Assembly (NCBI GenBank): GCA_900555065.1
Contig: USJY01000017.1
Coordinates: 1-11,100 of the forward strand
Source: an uncultured Eubacteriales bacterium
GTDB lineage: Bacteria > Bacillota > Clostridia > Oscillospirales > UMGS1783
Direction of reading: 5' to 3'
DNA length: 11,100 bases
Shown: positions 1 through 6,020 of the stretch, one piece after another
How positions within the stretch are numbered: the stretch's first letter is position 1
Layout of the letters: every line of letters starts with the position of its first letter
Made by a program: the position numbers and the translations under genes
Notes under the pieces: generated by a model
The model's input: the letters and a program-made list of their open reading frames with translations, nothing else
Database searches by the model: none
Told to the model about the DNA's origin: nothing

Positions 1-28
1 CGCCGCAGCCCGCCGTTACAATACCTTC

Positions 29-57
29 ATTATATGTGCGCGATGTTTGCTTGTCAA
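29..57 (-). promoter_or_regulatory. Perfect consensus promoter reading leftward out of the window
   Basis: On the minus strand TTGACA (complement of 52-57) and TATAAT (complement of 29-34) are separated by exactly 17 bases. Both hexamers match the sigma-70/sigma-A consensus at all six positions. Transcription would start near 22 and run off the left edge, so the gene it serves is not visible. It is divergent from the DUF3810 gene. Confidence 0.75.
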
Positions 58-114
58 GCATAATGCCCGCCGCGGCGGCTGTGAGATTTTATATGGCGCG
101 GCAAGGACCGGATA

Positions 115-123
115 TGTTATACT
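115..123 (+). promoter_or_regulatory. Extended -10 promoter for the DUF3810 gene
   Basis: TG at 115-116, one base, then TATACT at 118-123 forms an extended -10 element. No good -35 hexamer lies 16-18 bases upstream, so this would be a -35-independent promoter. A start near 130 would leave a leader of under 20 bases before the AAAGGAGG ribosome binding site at 132-139. Confidence 0.4.
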
Positions 124-146
124 GTGGTCGGAAAGGAGGCGGTTGC

Positions 147-1238
147 ATGACGGCGCAGAAAAAGAGGGCGGCCGTCCGCTTCGGCGTAAGCGGAGGGCTT
201 GTGCTGCTATGTCTGGCCGCGTGCGCGGCCGCAAGGCGCTGTCCGGAATGGGTCGCGTCGTATTACCGGCCCGTATCCAAAGCGGTATCCGGCGCGCTGG
301 GCGCGGTCTTTTCCCTGATCCCGCGCGTGCCCGCAGCCGAGCTGTGCGTCTACCTGCTTGCCGCCCTGCTCCTTACAAGGCTCGTCATGCGCCTGTGCGG
401 ACGTGCGCGCGGCCGCGGGCGCAGCTGGCTGGACCGTGCGGGACGGGCCTGCCTCGCCTGCGCCGGCGCGCTCTGCTTCTTTGTATTCGCGTGGGGACTG
501 AACTACTATGCCGCGCCCCTGTCCGACAGCCTCGGCCTGCCTGTGCGCGGCTACGGCGAGCAGGAGCTGTTCGAGGCCGCGGAACACTATCTGGACCAGG
601 CCAACCAGGCTGCAGAAGCTGTGGAGCGCAGGTCGGACGGGACCTTTGACAACGGCGGGTACGCCGCGCTCGCCGGACGCGCGCCGGACGCGATGCGCGC
701 CCTTGCGCGGCGGTATCCGTTTTTTGAAGGCGCGTACGCTCCGCCCAAGGCGGTGATCGCGTCGCCCGCGCTGTCCCTGCTCGGAATTACCGGCGTGTAC
801 AACCCGTTTTTCGGCGAGTGCAACGTCAACACGGACGTACCGGACACGACTCTGCCCTTTACCATGCTGCACGAAATGGCGCACCGGCTTGGTATCGCGC
901 CGGAAAACGAGGCCAATTTCGCCGCGTTTCTCGCCTGCGCGGAAAGCGGGGATGCGGCGTTTGCATACGCCGGATACTACCACGCCTTTGTCTACTGTTA
1001 CAATGCGCTTGGAAAGTCCGGCCGGGAAGCGCTGGCCGAACGCATGGGCGACGCGCTCAGGCTCGACTGCGCGGCCGCGGCGCTGCATTACAGCCGTTAT
1101 GCCGGCGGGCTTGAACAGGCCGGTACGGCGCTCAACGACGCCTATCTAAAGGCGTTCGGACAGAACAGCGGCGTGAACAGCTACGACGAGGTGGTCGATC
1201 TGCTCGTCGCTTACTATATACAAAACGAAAACGCATAG
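147..1238 (+). CDS. DUF3810 family membrane-anchored putative zinc metallopeptidase
   Basis: The protein is 363 residues. The frame is open further upstream, but ATG 147 is chosen because AAAGGAGG lies 7 bases before it and the protein then starts with a basic tail and a membrane segment. Hydrophobic stretches lie near residues 12-29, 66-83 and 101-120. The remainder looks soluble and probably faces outside. The sequence HEMAH at 242-246, followed by ENEAN at 253-257, is a gluzincin-like HExxH site with E253 or E255 as candidate third zinc ligand. DUF3810 proteins share this layout, with membrane segments followed by an HExxH domain and a conserved EAN-F motif. Substrate and role are not known. 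A zinc peptidase acting on envelope proteins is inference only. It is transcribed alone and faces the TraX-family gene across a shared hairpin. Family call good, function unknown. Confidence 0.85.
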   Translation: MTAQKKRAAVRFGVSGGLVLLCLAACAAARRCPEWVASYYRPVSKAVSGALGAVFSLIPRVPAAELCVYLLAALLLTRLVMRLCGRARGRGRSWLDRAGRACLACAGALCFFVFAWGLNYYAAPLSDSLGLPVRGYGEQELFEAAEHYLDQANQAAEAVERRSDGTFDNGGYAALAGRAPDAMRALARRYPFFEGAYAPPKAVIASPALSLLGITGVYNPFFGECNVNTDVPDTTLPFTMLHEMAHRLGIAPENEANFAAFLACAESGDAAFAYAGYYHAFVYCYNALGKSGREALAERMGDALRLDCAAAALHYSRYAGGLEQAGTALNDAYLKAFGQNSGVNSYDEVVDLLVAYYIQNENA

Positions 1239-1276
1239 AAAGCGCGCCGGGGCTTTGGAAGGTCCCGGCGCGCTTT
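1239..1276. terminator. Long GC-rich hairpin between convergent genes
   Basis: A perfect 13-base inverted repeat (AAAGCGCGCCGGG at 1239-1251, CCCGGCGCGCTTT at 1264-1276) encloses a 12-base loop. It begins directly after the stop codon of the DUF3810 gene and ends 10 bases before the 3' end of the leftward TraX-family gene. The arms end in A3/T3, and the leftward RNA continues into a T-rich stretch. It probably serves as a terminator for both convergent genes. Confidence 0.75.
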
Positions 1277-1286
1277 CGGCAGGCTA

Positions 1287-1982
1287 TCATAAGCGGGAGA
1301 GCAGATACAGAAGCAGCATGTGCAGCGGATAATAAACGTAAAACGCGTATTTCCCGCCGCGGCCGCGCCGGCCGCCGTACAGACGGATCAGCGGAAGGGC
1401 CAAAAGCCCGGCAAGCTGCCACAGGCCGGTTTGCAGCCCGCCGCCCGCCGCGCCCAACCAGAACAGCAGGACGGACAAAAGCGCCGCGCGCGGCGGCGAC
1501 GCGCCGGGCAGAAGCCAGAAAAACAGGACGAGCCAGACGCCGAACATGCCGTAATCCGTCCGCGCAAGCTGCGCCGCGCCCGACAGGGCCAGCGCGCACA
1601 GCACGGCCACGGCAGGACGGCGGCGCAGGCGGTCCGCCGCCAGTACCGCCAGCAAACCCAACAGCAGCGTAAACAGGACGTTTTGCCGGTGCAGGTCAAA
1701 GAGCCGGCCCGCAAGCATCAAATCAAAGGGGACTTCGGAAACCAGGGCAAACGCCAGAAGACGCAGGGCGTATCTGCCCGGGCGACCCGTCCTGCGCGCG
1801 CCCTCCGCGACAAAAAAGCAGAACAGCGGCAGCGCTATGCGGCCCGCCGTCCGCAGGATCAGCTGCGCACCGGCGGGAAGCGCCGCGCTGAACACGATTC
1901 CGATATGGTCCGCCGTCATGGCGGCCGCCGCAATCCATTTTAGCGCCGCCGCGCTCAGTCCGACTCCGCTGTCCCGCTGCAT
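1287..1982 (-). CDS. TraX family integral membrane protein
   Basis: The protein is 231 residues. The frame is open 84 bases further upstream, but ATG at 1982 has GGGGAGG six bases away, and TraX homologues start just before this conserved region. It is almost entirely hydrophobic, with roughly eight membrane segments. Family-typical motifs are visible: a DH pair at 25-26, GRIALPLF at 47-54, SEVPFD at 82-87, HRQNV at 98-102, TDYG at 142-145 and YPLH at 218-221. TraX of the F plasmid is needed for N-terminal acetylation of pilin. The many chromosomal Firmicute homologues are uncharacterised and are usually seen as membrane acyltransferase-like proteins. No conjugation gene lies nearby, so a role in plasmid transfer is unlikely; acylation of an envelope component is inference. 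Single-gene unit with its own promoter. Confidence 0.87.
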   Translation of the reverse strand: MQRDSGVGLSAAALKWIAAAAMTADHIGIVFSAALPAGAQLILRTAGRIALPLFCFFVAEGARRTGRPGRYALRLLAFALVSEVPFDLMLAGRLFDLHRQNVLFTLLLGLLAVLAADRLRRRPAVAVLCALALSGAAQLARTDYGMFGVWLVLFFWLLPGASPPRAALLSVLLFWLGAAGGGLQTGLWQLAGLLALPLIRLYGGRRGRGGKYAFYVYYPLHMLLLYLLSRL

Positions 1983-2010
1983 GGTCCGCCTCCCCGTCCG
2001 TTTTCTTATA

Positions 2011-2039
2011 CAAATACCACGGCCGCGGAGTTCTGTCAA
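2011..2039 (-). promoter_or_regulatory. Promoter for the TraX-family gene
   Basis: Minus strand: TTGACA (complement of 2034-2039), 17 bases, then TATTTG (complement of 2011-2016), preceded by TGG as an extended -10. The -35 is perfect and the -10 weaker. It lies about 30 bases upstream of the chosen start codon, giving a short leader containing GGGGAGG. Confidence 0.6.
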
Positions 2040-2077
2040 GGATTTTGCATTTTTCGGCTTTATCAATACTATTTTAG

Positions 2078-2106
2078 TTGATTTATGGGCGGCGATCTGT
2101 TATATT
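2078..2106 (+). promoter_or_regulatory. Promoter for the isomerase/reductase operon
   Basis: TTGATT at 2078-2083, 17 bases, then TATATT at 2101-2106 with an extended TGT directly before it. It is divergent from the TraX-family promoter, with about 38 bases between the two -35 boxes, so the regions do not overlap. The transcript would start near 2113 and carry a leader of about 40-57 bases. Confidence 0.65.
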
Positions 2107-2153
2107 AAAGGTACATACAGAATAACCGCTGCTCCGTTGCAGGAGGGTGGAAT

Positions 2154-2177
2154 ATGAAAGGTGATACCGATGACTGA
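2154..2177 (+). CDS. Possible seven-codon leader ORF overlapping the next gene's start
   Basis: ATG 2154 sits seven bases after AGGAGG (2141-2146), the strongest ribosome binding site in the region. It reads MKGDTDD and stops at TGA 2175-2177, overlapping the isomerase ATG at 2170 by eight bases. The isomerase has its own weaker AAAGGTGA site inside this mini-ORF. Terminating ribosomes could restart on the isomerase (translational coupling). The peptide has no run of one amino acid that would suggest attenuation. It could also be chance, with the AGGAGG serving the main gene through the in-frame GTG at 2161. Confidence 0.3.
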   Translation: MKGDTDD

Positions 2178-2952
2178 ACGTTTTTGCATTGACCTGCGCG
2201 CCGTTCCCGAAATGGACCTGGGCGAGCAAATGCGCCTGACAAAAGAGGCCGGATTCCAGAACATACATATCAACTCCGACGCCGCGTTTATCACGAAAGA
2301 ACAGCTCCACACCTATGTACAGAGCGCGAAGGAACACGGCCTGCATGTTGTGAACCTGCACCCGCCTTTTAAGCGCAACTGCGAGTTCTGGGTACCCGGA
2401 CCACAGCACGACGAACTCACAGATCTCTACCTGGAACAGATCGACCTGTGCGCCGCGTTCGGCATTGAGTCGCTCATCGTGCACCCCACGAGCGGGCCGG
2501 ACAACGTATACATCTCGGAGCTTGGGCTGGAAACCTGCAACAGGCTTGTGCAGCACGCTGAAAAGCGCGGCGTGATCCTGCTGCTCGAAAACCTGCGCAC
2601 GCCCGTTCATCTCGATTACCTGTTCGGTAACATCAGTTCAAAAAATCTGCAGTTCTGTTTTGACAGCGGGCATGAAAACGCGTACAACCGTGGCATCGGG
2701 TTTGTGCGCCGGTATGGGCCGCGGATGGGATTCACCCATCTGCACGACAACAACGGCGTGGACGACCAGCACCACATCCCCATGGACGAGTCCATCGACT
2801 GGGCCGCGCTGCGAACGGATATGGAGGCCGTGAACTACACGGGGTATCTGAACCTCGAAATATTCCCCAGGCCCGTCAACTACGACGGTTCCGACTACAG
2901 CGCGTTCGTCAGGCGCGCCTTTGCGGCGCTCGCCCGGATCTGGGGCGAATGA
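2170..2952 (+). CDS. Sugar phosphate isomerase/epimerase-like TIM-barrel protein
   Basis: The protein is 260 residues from ATG 2170; an in-frame GTG at 2161 would add three. ATG is preferred because AAAGGTGA ends six bases before it. It shows the AP-endonuclease-2/xylose-isomerase-like barrel pattern: metal-ligand candidates E140 (LLLEN), D165 and H168 (CFDSGH), H192 (HLHDN) and E230 (LEIF). H64 (NLHPPF), H105 (IVHPTSG) and H201/H202 probably line the active site. Family members use a divalent metal to isomerise or epimerise sugars and related compounds, or act as nucleases. The SGH and LHDN motifs fit the sugar branch. No signal peptide, so cytoplasmic. The substrate cannot be read from the sequence. 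A 47-base gap leads to the rubredoxin-reductase gene, so the two are probably co-transcribed, although a link in function is not obvious. Confidence 0.85.
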   Translation: MTERFCIDLRAVPEMDLGEQMRLTKEAGFQNIHINSDAAFITKEQLHTYVQSAKEHGLHVVNLHPPFKRNCEFWVPGPQHDELTDLYLEQIDLCAAFGIESLIVHPTSGPDNVYISELGLETCNRLVQHAEKRGVILLLENLRTPVHLDYLFGNISSKNLQFCFDSGHENAYNRGIGFVRRYGPRMGFTHLHDNNGVDDQHHIPMDESIDWAALRTDMEAVNYTGYLNLEIFPRPVNYDGSDYSAFVRRAFAALARIWGE

Positions 2953-2999
2953 CGGACGGACGGACATAAGCCAAAATATAGACCAGGAGGAAATGAGAG

Positions 3000-4622
3000 A
3001 TGGAAAAGAACTGGGTATGCCTCGTATGCGGATCTACGGCAGCGGGCGCGGACAAACCTGTCACCTGCCCCGTCTGCGGCGCGGGCGCGGCCGCGCTGCG
3101 GGCGCTGGAACAGGCGGCGCAGGCTCCGGCTGCACGGCCGGACGCGCCGGGCGCGGCGAGGGTATGGACCTGTTCCATCTGCGGCTGGAAGTGCGAAAGC
3201 GCGGACTGCCCCGAGCGCTGCCCCGTCTGCGGCGCGGGCAGAGAGGCCTTCACGGCCGACGCGCCGGCAGTAGTAGAGACCCCGGCGGCGCAGGCTCCGG
3301 TTACAAAGACGGACACGTCGGCCGCAAAAAAACGCTGGCGCTGCACCATCTGCAATATGGTATTCGAGGGGGAGGTCCCGCCCGACCCGTGCCCGGTCTG
3401 CGGCGCGGGCGCGGCTGCGTTTGTGGAGGAGACGGACGAAGCGCAGGCGCCGCGCAAGGACACTGACGAAGCGTTTGTGATCATCGGCTGCGGCGCGGCC
3501 GGCTGCGAGGCGGCAAGGACGATCCGAAATCATAACGCGGGCGCGTCCATTACCCTGCTGTGCGGAGAGGGCGAACTCCCGTACAACAGGCCCGCGCTGT
3601 CCGACGTGCTCGCCGGAGAAATGACCTTTGACCAGGCGCTGCTCGACAGCGAGGAGGGCTTTGCCGCGGCCAATATTAAAATCATATTTGACAGGGCGGC
3701 GGCCGTAGACCGCGAACAGCGCCGTGTCGTACTCGACGGCGGCGGTGAATTGCCCTATGACAAGCTGCTGTTGGCCACGGGGGCGAACGCCTTCTGTCCG
3801 GTTCCCCAGAAGGAGGGCGGCCTGCCCGTCCGGACGCTGCGCACAAAGGCGGACGCAATGGAGCTCGACCGGCTCATAGGCGCGGCCGGGACCGCGGCTG
3901 TGCTCGGCGGCGGCATCCTCGGCATAGAGGCCGCGCTCGCCATACGCGCGCGCGGGCTGGAGGTAACGGTGATCGAGCGTTCGGACCGAATCCTGTCCAT
4001 ACAGGGCGACCAGGCGGCTTCACAGCGGTTGCGGGCGCACCTGGAGGGGCTGGGCGTGCGCGTGCTTGTAAACTCCGGCGTGGAGGACACCGACGGCGGC
4101 GCTATCATTCTGCAGGGCGGCGCGCGCCTGGAAGCGGATTTCCTGCTCGTCTGCACCGGCGTGCGCAGCGAGCTGTCCATTGCGCGCGCGTGCGGCCTGG
4201 ATGTGAACCGCGGCGTGATCGTGGACCAGACCATGCGCACGAGCGACCCGCATATCTATGCGGCGGGCGACTGCGCCGAATTTGGCGGCAAGGTAGCCGG
4301 GCTGTGGTCCGCCGCACTGGCACAGGGCCGGACCGCCGGACTGGCCATGGCCGGCGCCGCGGCGGCATACGCGCCCATCGTGCCCGCGACGGCGATGGAG
4401 GACGGTGCGTTCAAACTCTTTTCAGCGGGTACGGTCGGCGGCGGCGCGCACAAGCGCATTCTGCTGGACGACCCTGCGTCAAACGTATACAAGGCGCTGT
4501 ACTTTGACGGCGACAAGCTCTGCGGCGCTGTGTTCCTGACCGACGTCTCGGGCGCGGCCGCCGCTATGGACGCGATTGAAAAGGCGATGGCGCGGGATAT
4601 GGCGATGCTGTTGCTTCTGTAA
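3000..4622 (+). CDS. FAD/NAD(P)H oxidoreductase with three N-terminal rubredoxin-like domains
   Basis: The protein is 540 residues, with AGGAGG nine bases before the ATG. Three short rubredoxin-like metal sites come first: C7/C10/C23/C26, C58/C61/C74/C77 and C115/C118/C131/C134. Each pairs CxxC with CPVCGAG, and Ala/Pro-rich linkers join them. Their compact form resembles the rubredoxin-like end of rubrerythrin, not free rubredoxin. From about residue 157 follows a two-dinucleotide-fold reductase: FAD GxGxxG at 163-168, ELPYNRPALS at 192-201, pyridine-nucleotide GGGILG at 303-308 and the second FAD motif YAAGD at 420-424. Such reductases pass electrons from NAD(P)H to rubredoxin, and from there to peroxide- or oxygen-reducing proteins in anaerobes. 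Here reductase and acceptor are one chain. Three tandem sites are unusual; most fusions I know of carry one. The electron acceptor is not encoded nearby. Zinc instead of iron in the sites cannot be excluded. Confidence 0.87.
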   Translation: MEKNWVCLVCGSTAAGADKPVTCPVCGAGAAALRALEQAAQAPAARPDAPGAARVWTCSICGWKCESADCPERCPVCGAGREAFTADAPAVVETPAAQAPVTKTDTSAAKKRWRCTICNMVFEGEVPPDPCPVCGAGAAAFVEETDEAQAPRKDTDEAFVIIGCGAAGCEAARTIRNHNAGASITLLCGEGELPYNRPALSDVLAGEMTFDQALLDSEEGFAAANIKIIFDRAAAVDREQRRVVLDGGGELPYDKLLLATGANAFCPVPQKEGGLPVRTLRTKADAMELDRLIGAAGTAAVLGGGILGIEAALAIRARGLEVTVIERSDRILSIQGDQAASQRLRAHLEGLGVRVLVNSGVEDTDGGAIILQGGARLEADFLLVCTGVRSELSIARACGLDVNRGVIVDQTMRTSDPHIYAAGDCAEFGGKVAGLWSAALAQGRTAGLAMAGAAAAYAPIVPATAMEDGAFKLFSAGTVGGGAHKRILLDDPASNVYKALYFDGDKLCGAVFLTDVSGAAAAMDAIEKAMARDMAMLLLL

Positions 4623-4670
4623 AAGCAGGCGTAAACGCTTTTTTCCCCTGCCAGACGATGCGCCTGCTTT
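4622..4670 (+). terminator. Inverted repeat after the reductase gene
   Basis: A perfect 10-base inverted repeat (AAAGCAGGCG at 4622-4631, CGCCTGCTTT at 4661-4670) begins in the stop codon and encloses a 29-base loop. Inside, a very short hairpin GCGTAAACGC (4630-4639) is followed by a T6 run. No T-tract follows the outer stem. It may be a 3'-end protecting structure or weak terminator. The clear terminator lies about 90 bases further on. Confidence 0.4.
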
Positions 4671-4696
4671 GAACGCGCGGTATACCGACGCTCATG

Positions 4697-4719
4697 CGGA
4701 CGGCGCGCGCGTCCGTTTT
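4697..4719 (+). terminator. Weak hairpin with T4
   Basis: CGGACG (4697-4702) and CGTCCG (4710-4715) form a six-base stem around a GC-only seven-base loop, followed by TTTT at 4716-4719. It could contribute to stopping transcription from the reductase gene, but it is short. Confidence 0.3.
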
Positions 4720-4758
4720 CGCAGAAAAAAGCCACATGTATTTGCACAGGCACGAACG

Positions 4759-4802
4759 CAGGTTCCCACGCCGGCAATGCCGGCGCGGAAACCTGTTTTT
4801 TT
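4759..4802 (+). terminator. Strong intrinsic terminator upstream of the LacI gene
   Basis: A 17-base stem with two mismatches (arms 4759-4775 and 4779-4795), an AAT loop and seven T (4796-4802) form a textbook terminator for the isomerase/reductase operon. It lies 137 bases past the stop codon. An outer perfect 11-base inverted repeat (CGCAGAAAAAA at 4720-4730, TTTTTTCTGCG at 4797-4807) would pair the T-tract with an upstream A-tract, so the RNA has two competing folds. Confidence 0.8.
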
Positions 4803-4813
4803 CTGCGCAGCGC

Positions 4814-4842
4814 TCGACATCCCGGCCGCGCTGTGGTATGAT
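4814..4842 (+). promoter_or_regulatory. Promoter for the LacI/DUF6259 operon
   Basis: TCGACA (4814-4819), 17 bases, then TATGAT (4837-4842) with an extended TGG at 4834-4836. Both boxes match consensus at five of six positions. The start near 4849 leaves an A-rich leader of about 94 bases before the ATG. No T-rich hairpin lies between it and the gene. Confidence 0.7.
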
Positions 4843-4910
4843 AAAAAAACAAAATAAAAGCGCGAAAAAAACCGGAATATATGCGCGCGGCGCACAAAAT
4901 GAAAAAATAA

Positions 4911-4918
4911 GTCCGGAC
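4911..4918. promoter_or_regulatory. Small palindrome, possible LacI-type operator
   Basis: GTCCGGAC is a perfect eight-base palindrome centred on CG, 25 bases upstream of the LacI start codon and inside the transcribed leader. LacI-family operators are even-length palindromes with a central CG, usually about 14 bases or longer, so this is short. In a GC-rich genome it could be chance. Repression by roadblock would be the mechanism if real. Confidence 0.2.
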
Positions 4919-4942
4919 ATCTTTTAAAGGGAAGGTGAATCC

Positions 4943-5983
4943 ATGGCCACCATTAACGACGTCGCGAAACGCGCAGGCGTTGCCATCTCCACTGTCAGCA
5001 ACATGATCAACGGCACAAAATACGTCTCTCCGGAGACGACTGCGCGGATTGTGGCCGCCATTGAAGAGCTCGGCTACGAAGCCGATCCTGTGGCGCGCAA
5101 CATGAAGAGCGCGCGCTCCAACATGATTGGGGTGATCATCACAAACTTCAGCCGGGTGTTCTTCGGGCGCCTGCTGCGCGAGTGCCGCGCCATCGCCACT
5201 GCGCGCGGCTTCCATCTGATGTGCATCGACGCGAACGACGAGTTCGAGCTCGAACAGCAGTATGTGAACACCATGCGCAAGAACCGGTTCGACGCGATTA
5301 TCCTGGACACCGTCGCGGACCCGGACAACGCCGACTATTTCAGGCAGCTCAAACTTATGGCCGCGACCGGGAAAAAGACGGCTGTAATCAGTATAGAACG
5401 CGACCTGACCGCTTATGGGATTGATTCCGTGGAGGCGGACAACTACGGCGGCGCGCGCACGGCGACGCGGCACCTGCTCGAGTGCGGATGCCGCAGGCTT
5501 CTGCATATCACCGGGCCGCAGAACTCCTGGGCGGCCGAGAACCGCGTGCGCGGCTTTATGGACGAGTTGAAGGACGGCAGAGCCGAAGGCCGGACCGTCT
5601 ACGGCGACTTTTCACCCCAGAGCGGATACGACGCGACCGTGCGCGCGCTCCGAAACGGACCTGCGTTCGACGGCGTGTTCGCCTCCAACGACCAGATGGC
5701 CGTCGGCGCGCTCAGCGCACTGCGCGAAGCGGGCGTCCGCGTGCCGGAAGACGTTCGGGTAATCGGCTTTGACGACTCGTTCGTCGCTTCGCTCGTAAGG
5801 CCGCCCCTCTCCTCTGTCCGCATGCCGGCGGACATGCTCGGCCGGCATGCAATGGAGCTGGCGCTGTCCCGGATTGAGAACTACTCCGCGCCCGCCCGGC
5901 TTCGTTCCATTGAAACCGGGCTTGTCGTGCGGAGCAGTACGGATCCGGACGCCGTAGAAAAAGAGGGGTTCCGCAACTGGTGA
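4943..5983 (+). CDS. LacI family transcriptional regulator
   Basis: The protein is 346 residues, full family length, with GGGAAGGTGA ending six bases before the ATG. The N-terminal helix-turn-helix is plain: TINDVAKRAGVAISTVSNMIN at about residues 3-23, then the hinge region (DPVARNMKS, 48-56). The effector domain from about 61 is of the periplasmic sugar-binding-protein type, with MIGVIITNFS, the GVFASNDQMAVGAL segment at 244-257 and VIGFDDS at 273-279. Family members bind a sugar or sugar phosphate and release or engage a CG-centred palindromic operator. Only 37 bases separate it from the DUF6259 gene, and no promoter or terminator intervenes. It therefore probably controls that gene and itself in response to the enzyme's substrate or product; the ligand is not predictable here. 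Confidence 0.93.
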   Translation: MATINDVAKRAGVAISTVSNMINGTKYVSPETTARIVAAIEELGYEADPVARNMKSARSNMIGVIITNFSRVFFGRLLRECRAIATARGFHLMCIDANDEFELEQQYVNTMRKNRFDAIILDTVADPDNADYFRQLKLMAATGKKTAVISIERDLTAYGIDSVEADNYGGARTATRHLLECGCRRLLHITGPQNSWAAENRVRGFMDELKDGRAEGRTVYGDFSPQSGYDATVRALRNGPAFDGVFASNDQMAVGALSALREAGVRVPEDVRVIGFDDSFVASLVRPPLSSVRMPADMLGRHAMELALSRIENYSAPARLRSIETGLVVRSSTDPDAVEKEGFRNW

Positions 5984-6020
5984 CGGCGGCTGCGGGAGAC
6001 ATAACTGGAGGCGCATATTC

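Noticed and set aside
36..146. Upstream extension of the DUF3810 frame
   Set aside because: It lacks a ribosome binding site, covers the promoters, and puts a non-membrane tail before the first membrane segment. ATG 147 has an excellent AAAGGAGG.
207..1088. 293-codon minus-strand frame over the DUF3810 gene
   Set aside because: Antisense shadow, Arg/Gly-rich translation and no start signals.
2952..2976. Short GACG direct repeats after the isomerase stop codon
   Set aside because: Only about three units of four bases; no structure or counterpart elsewhere, likely chance.
4256..5506. 416-codon open frame on the minus strand spanning reductase end, spacer and LacI gene
   Set aside because: It crosses a strong terminator and two well-supported genes, and the low-complexity translation has no family features.
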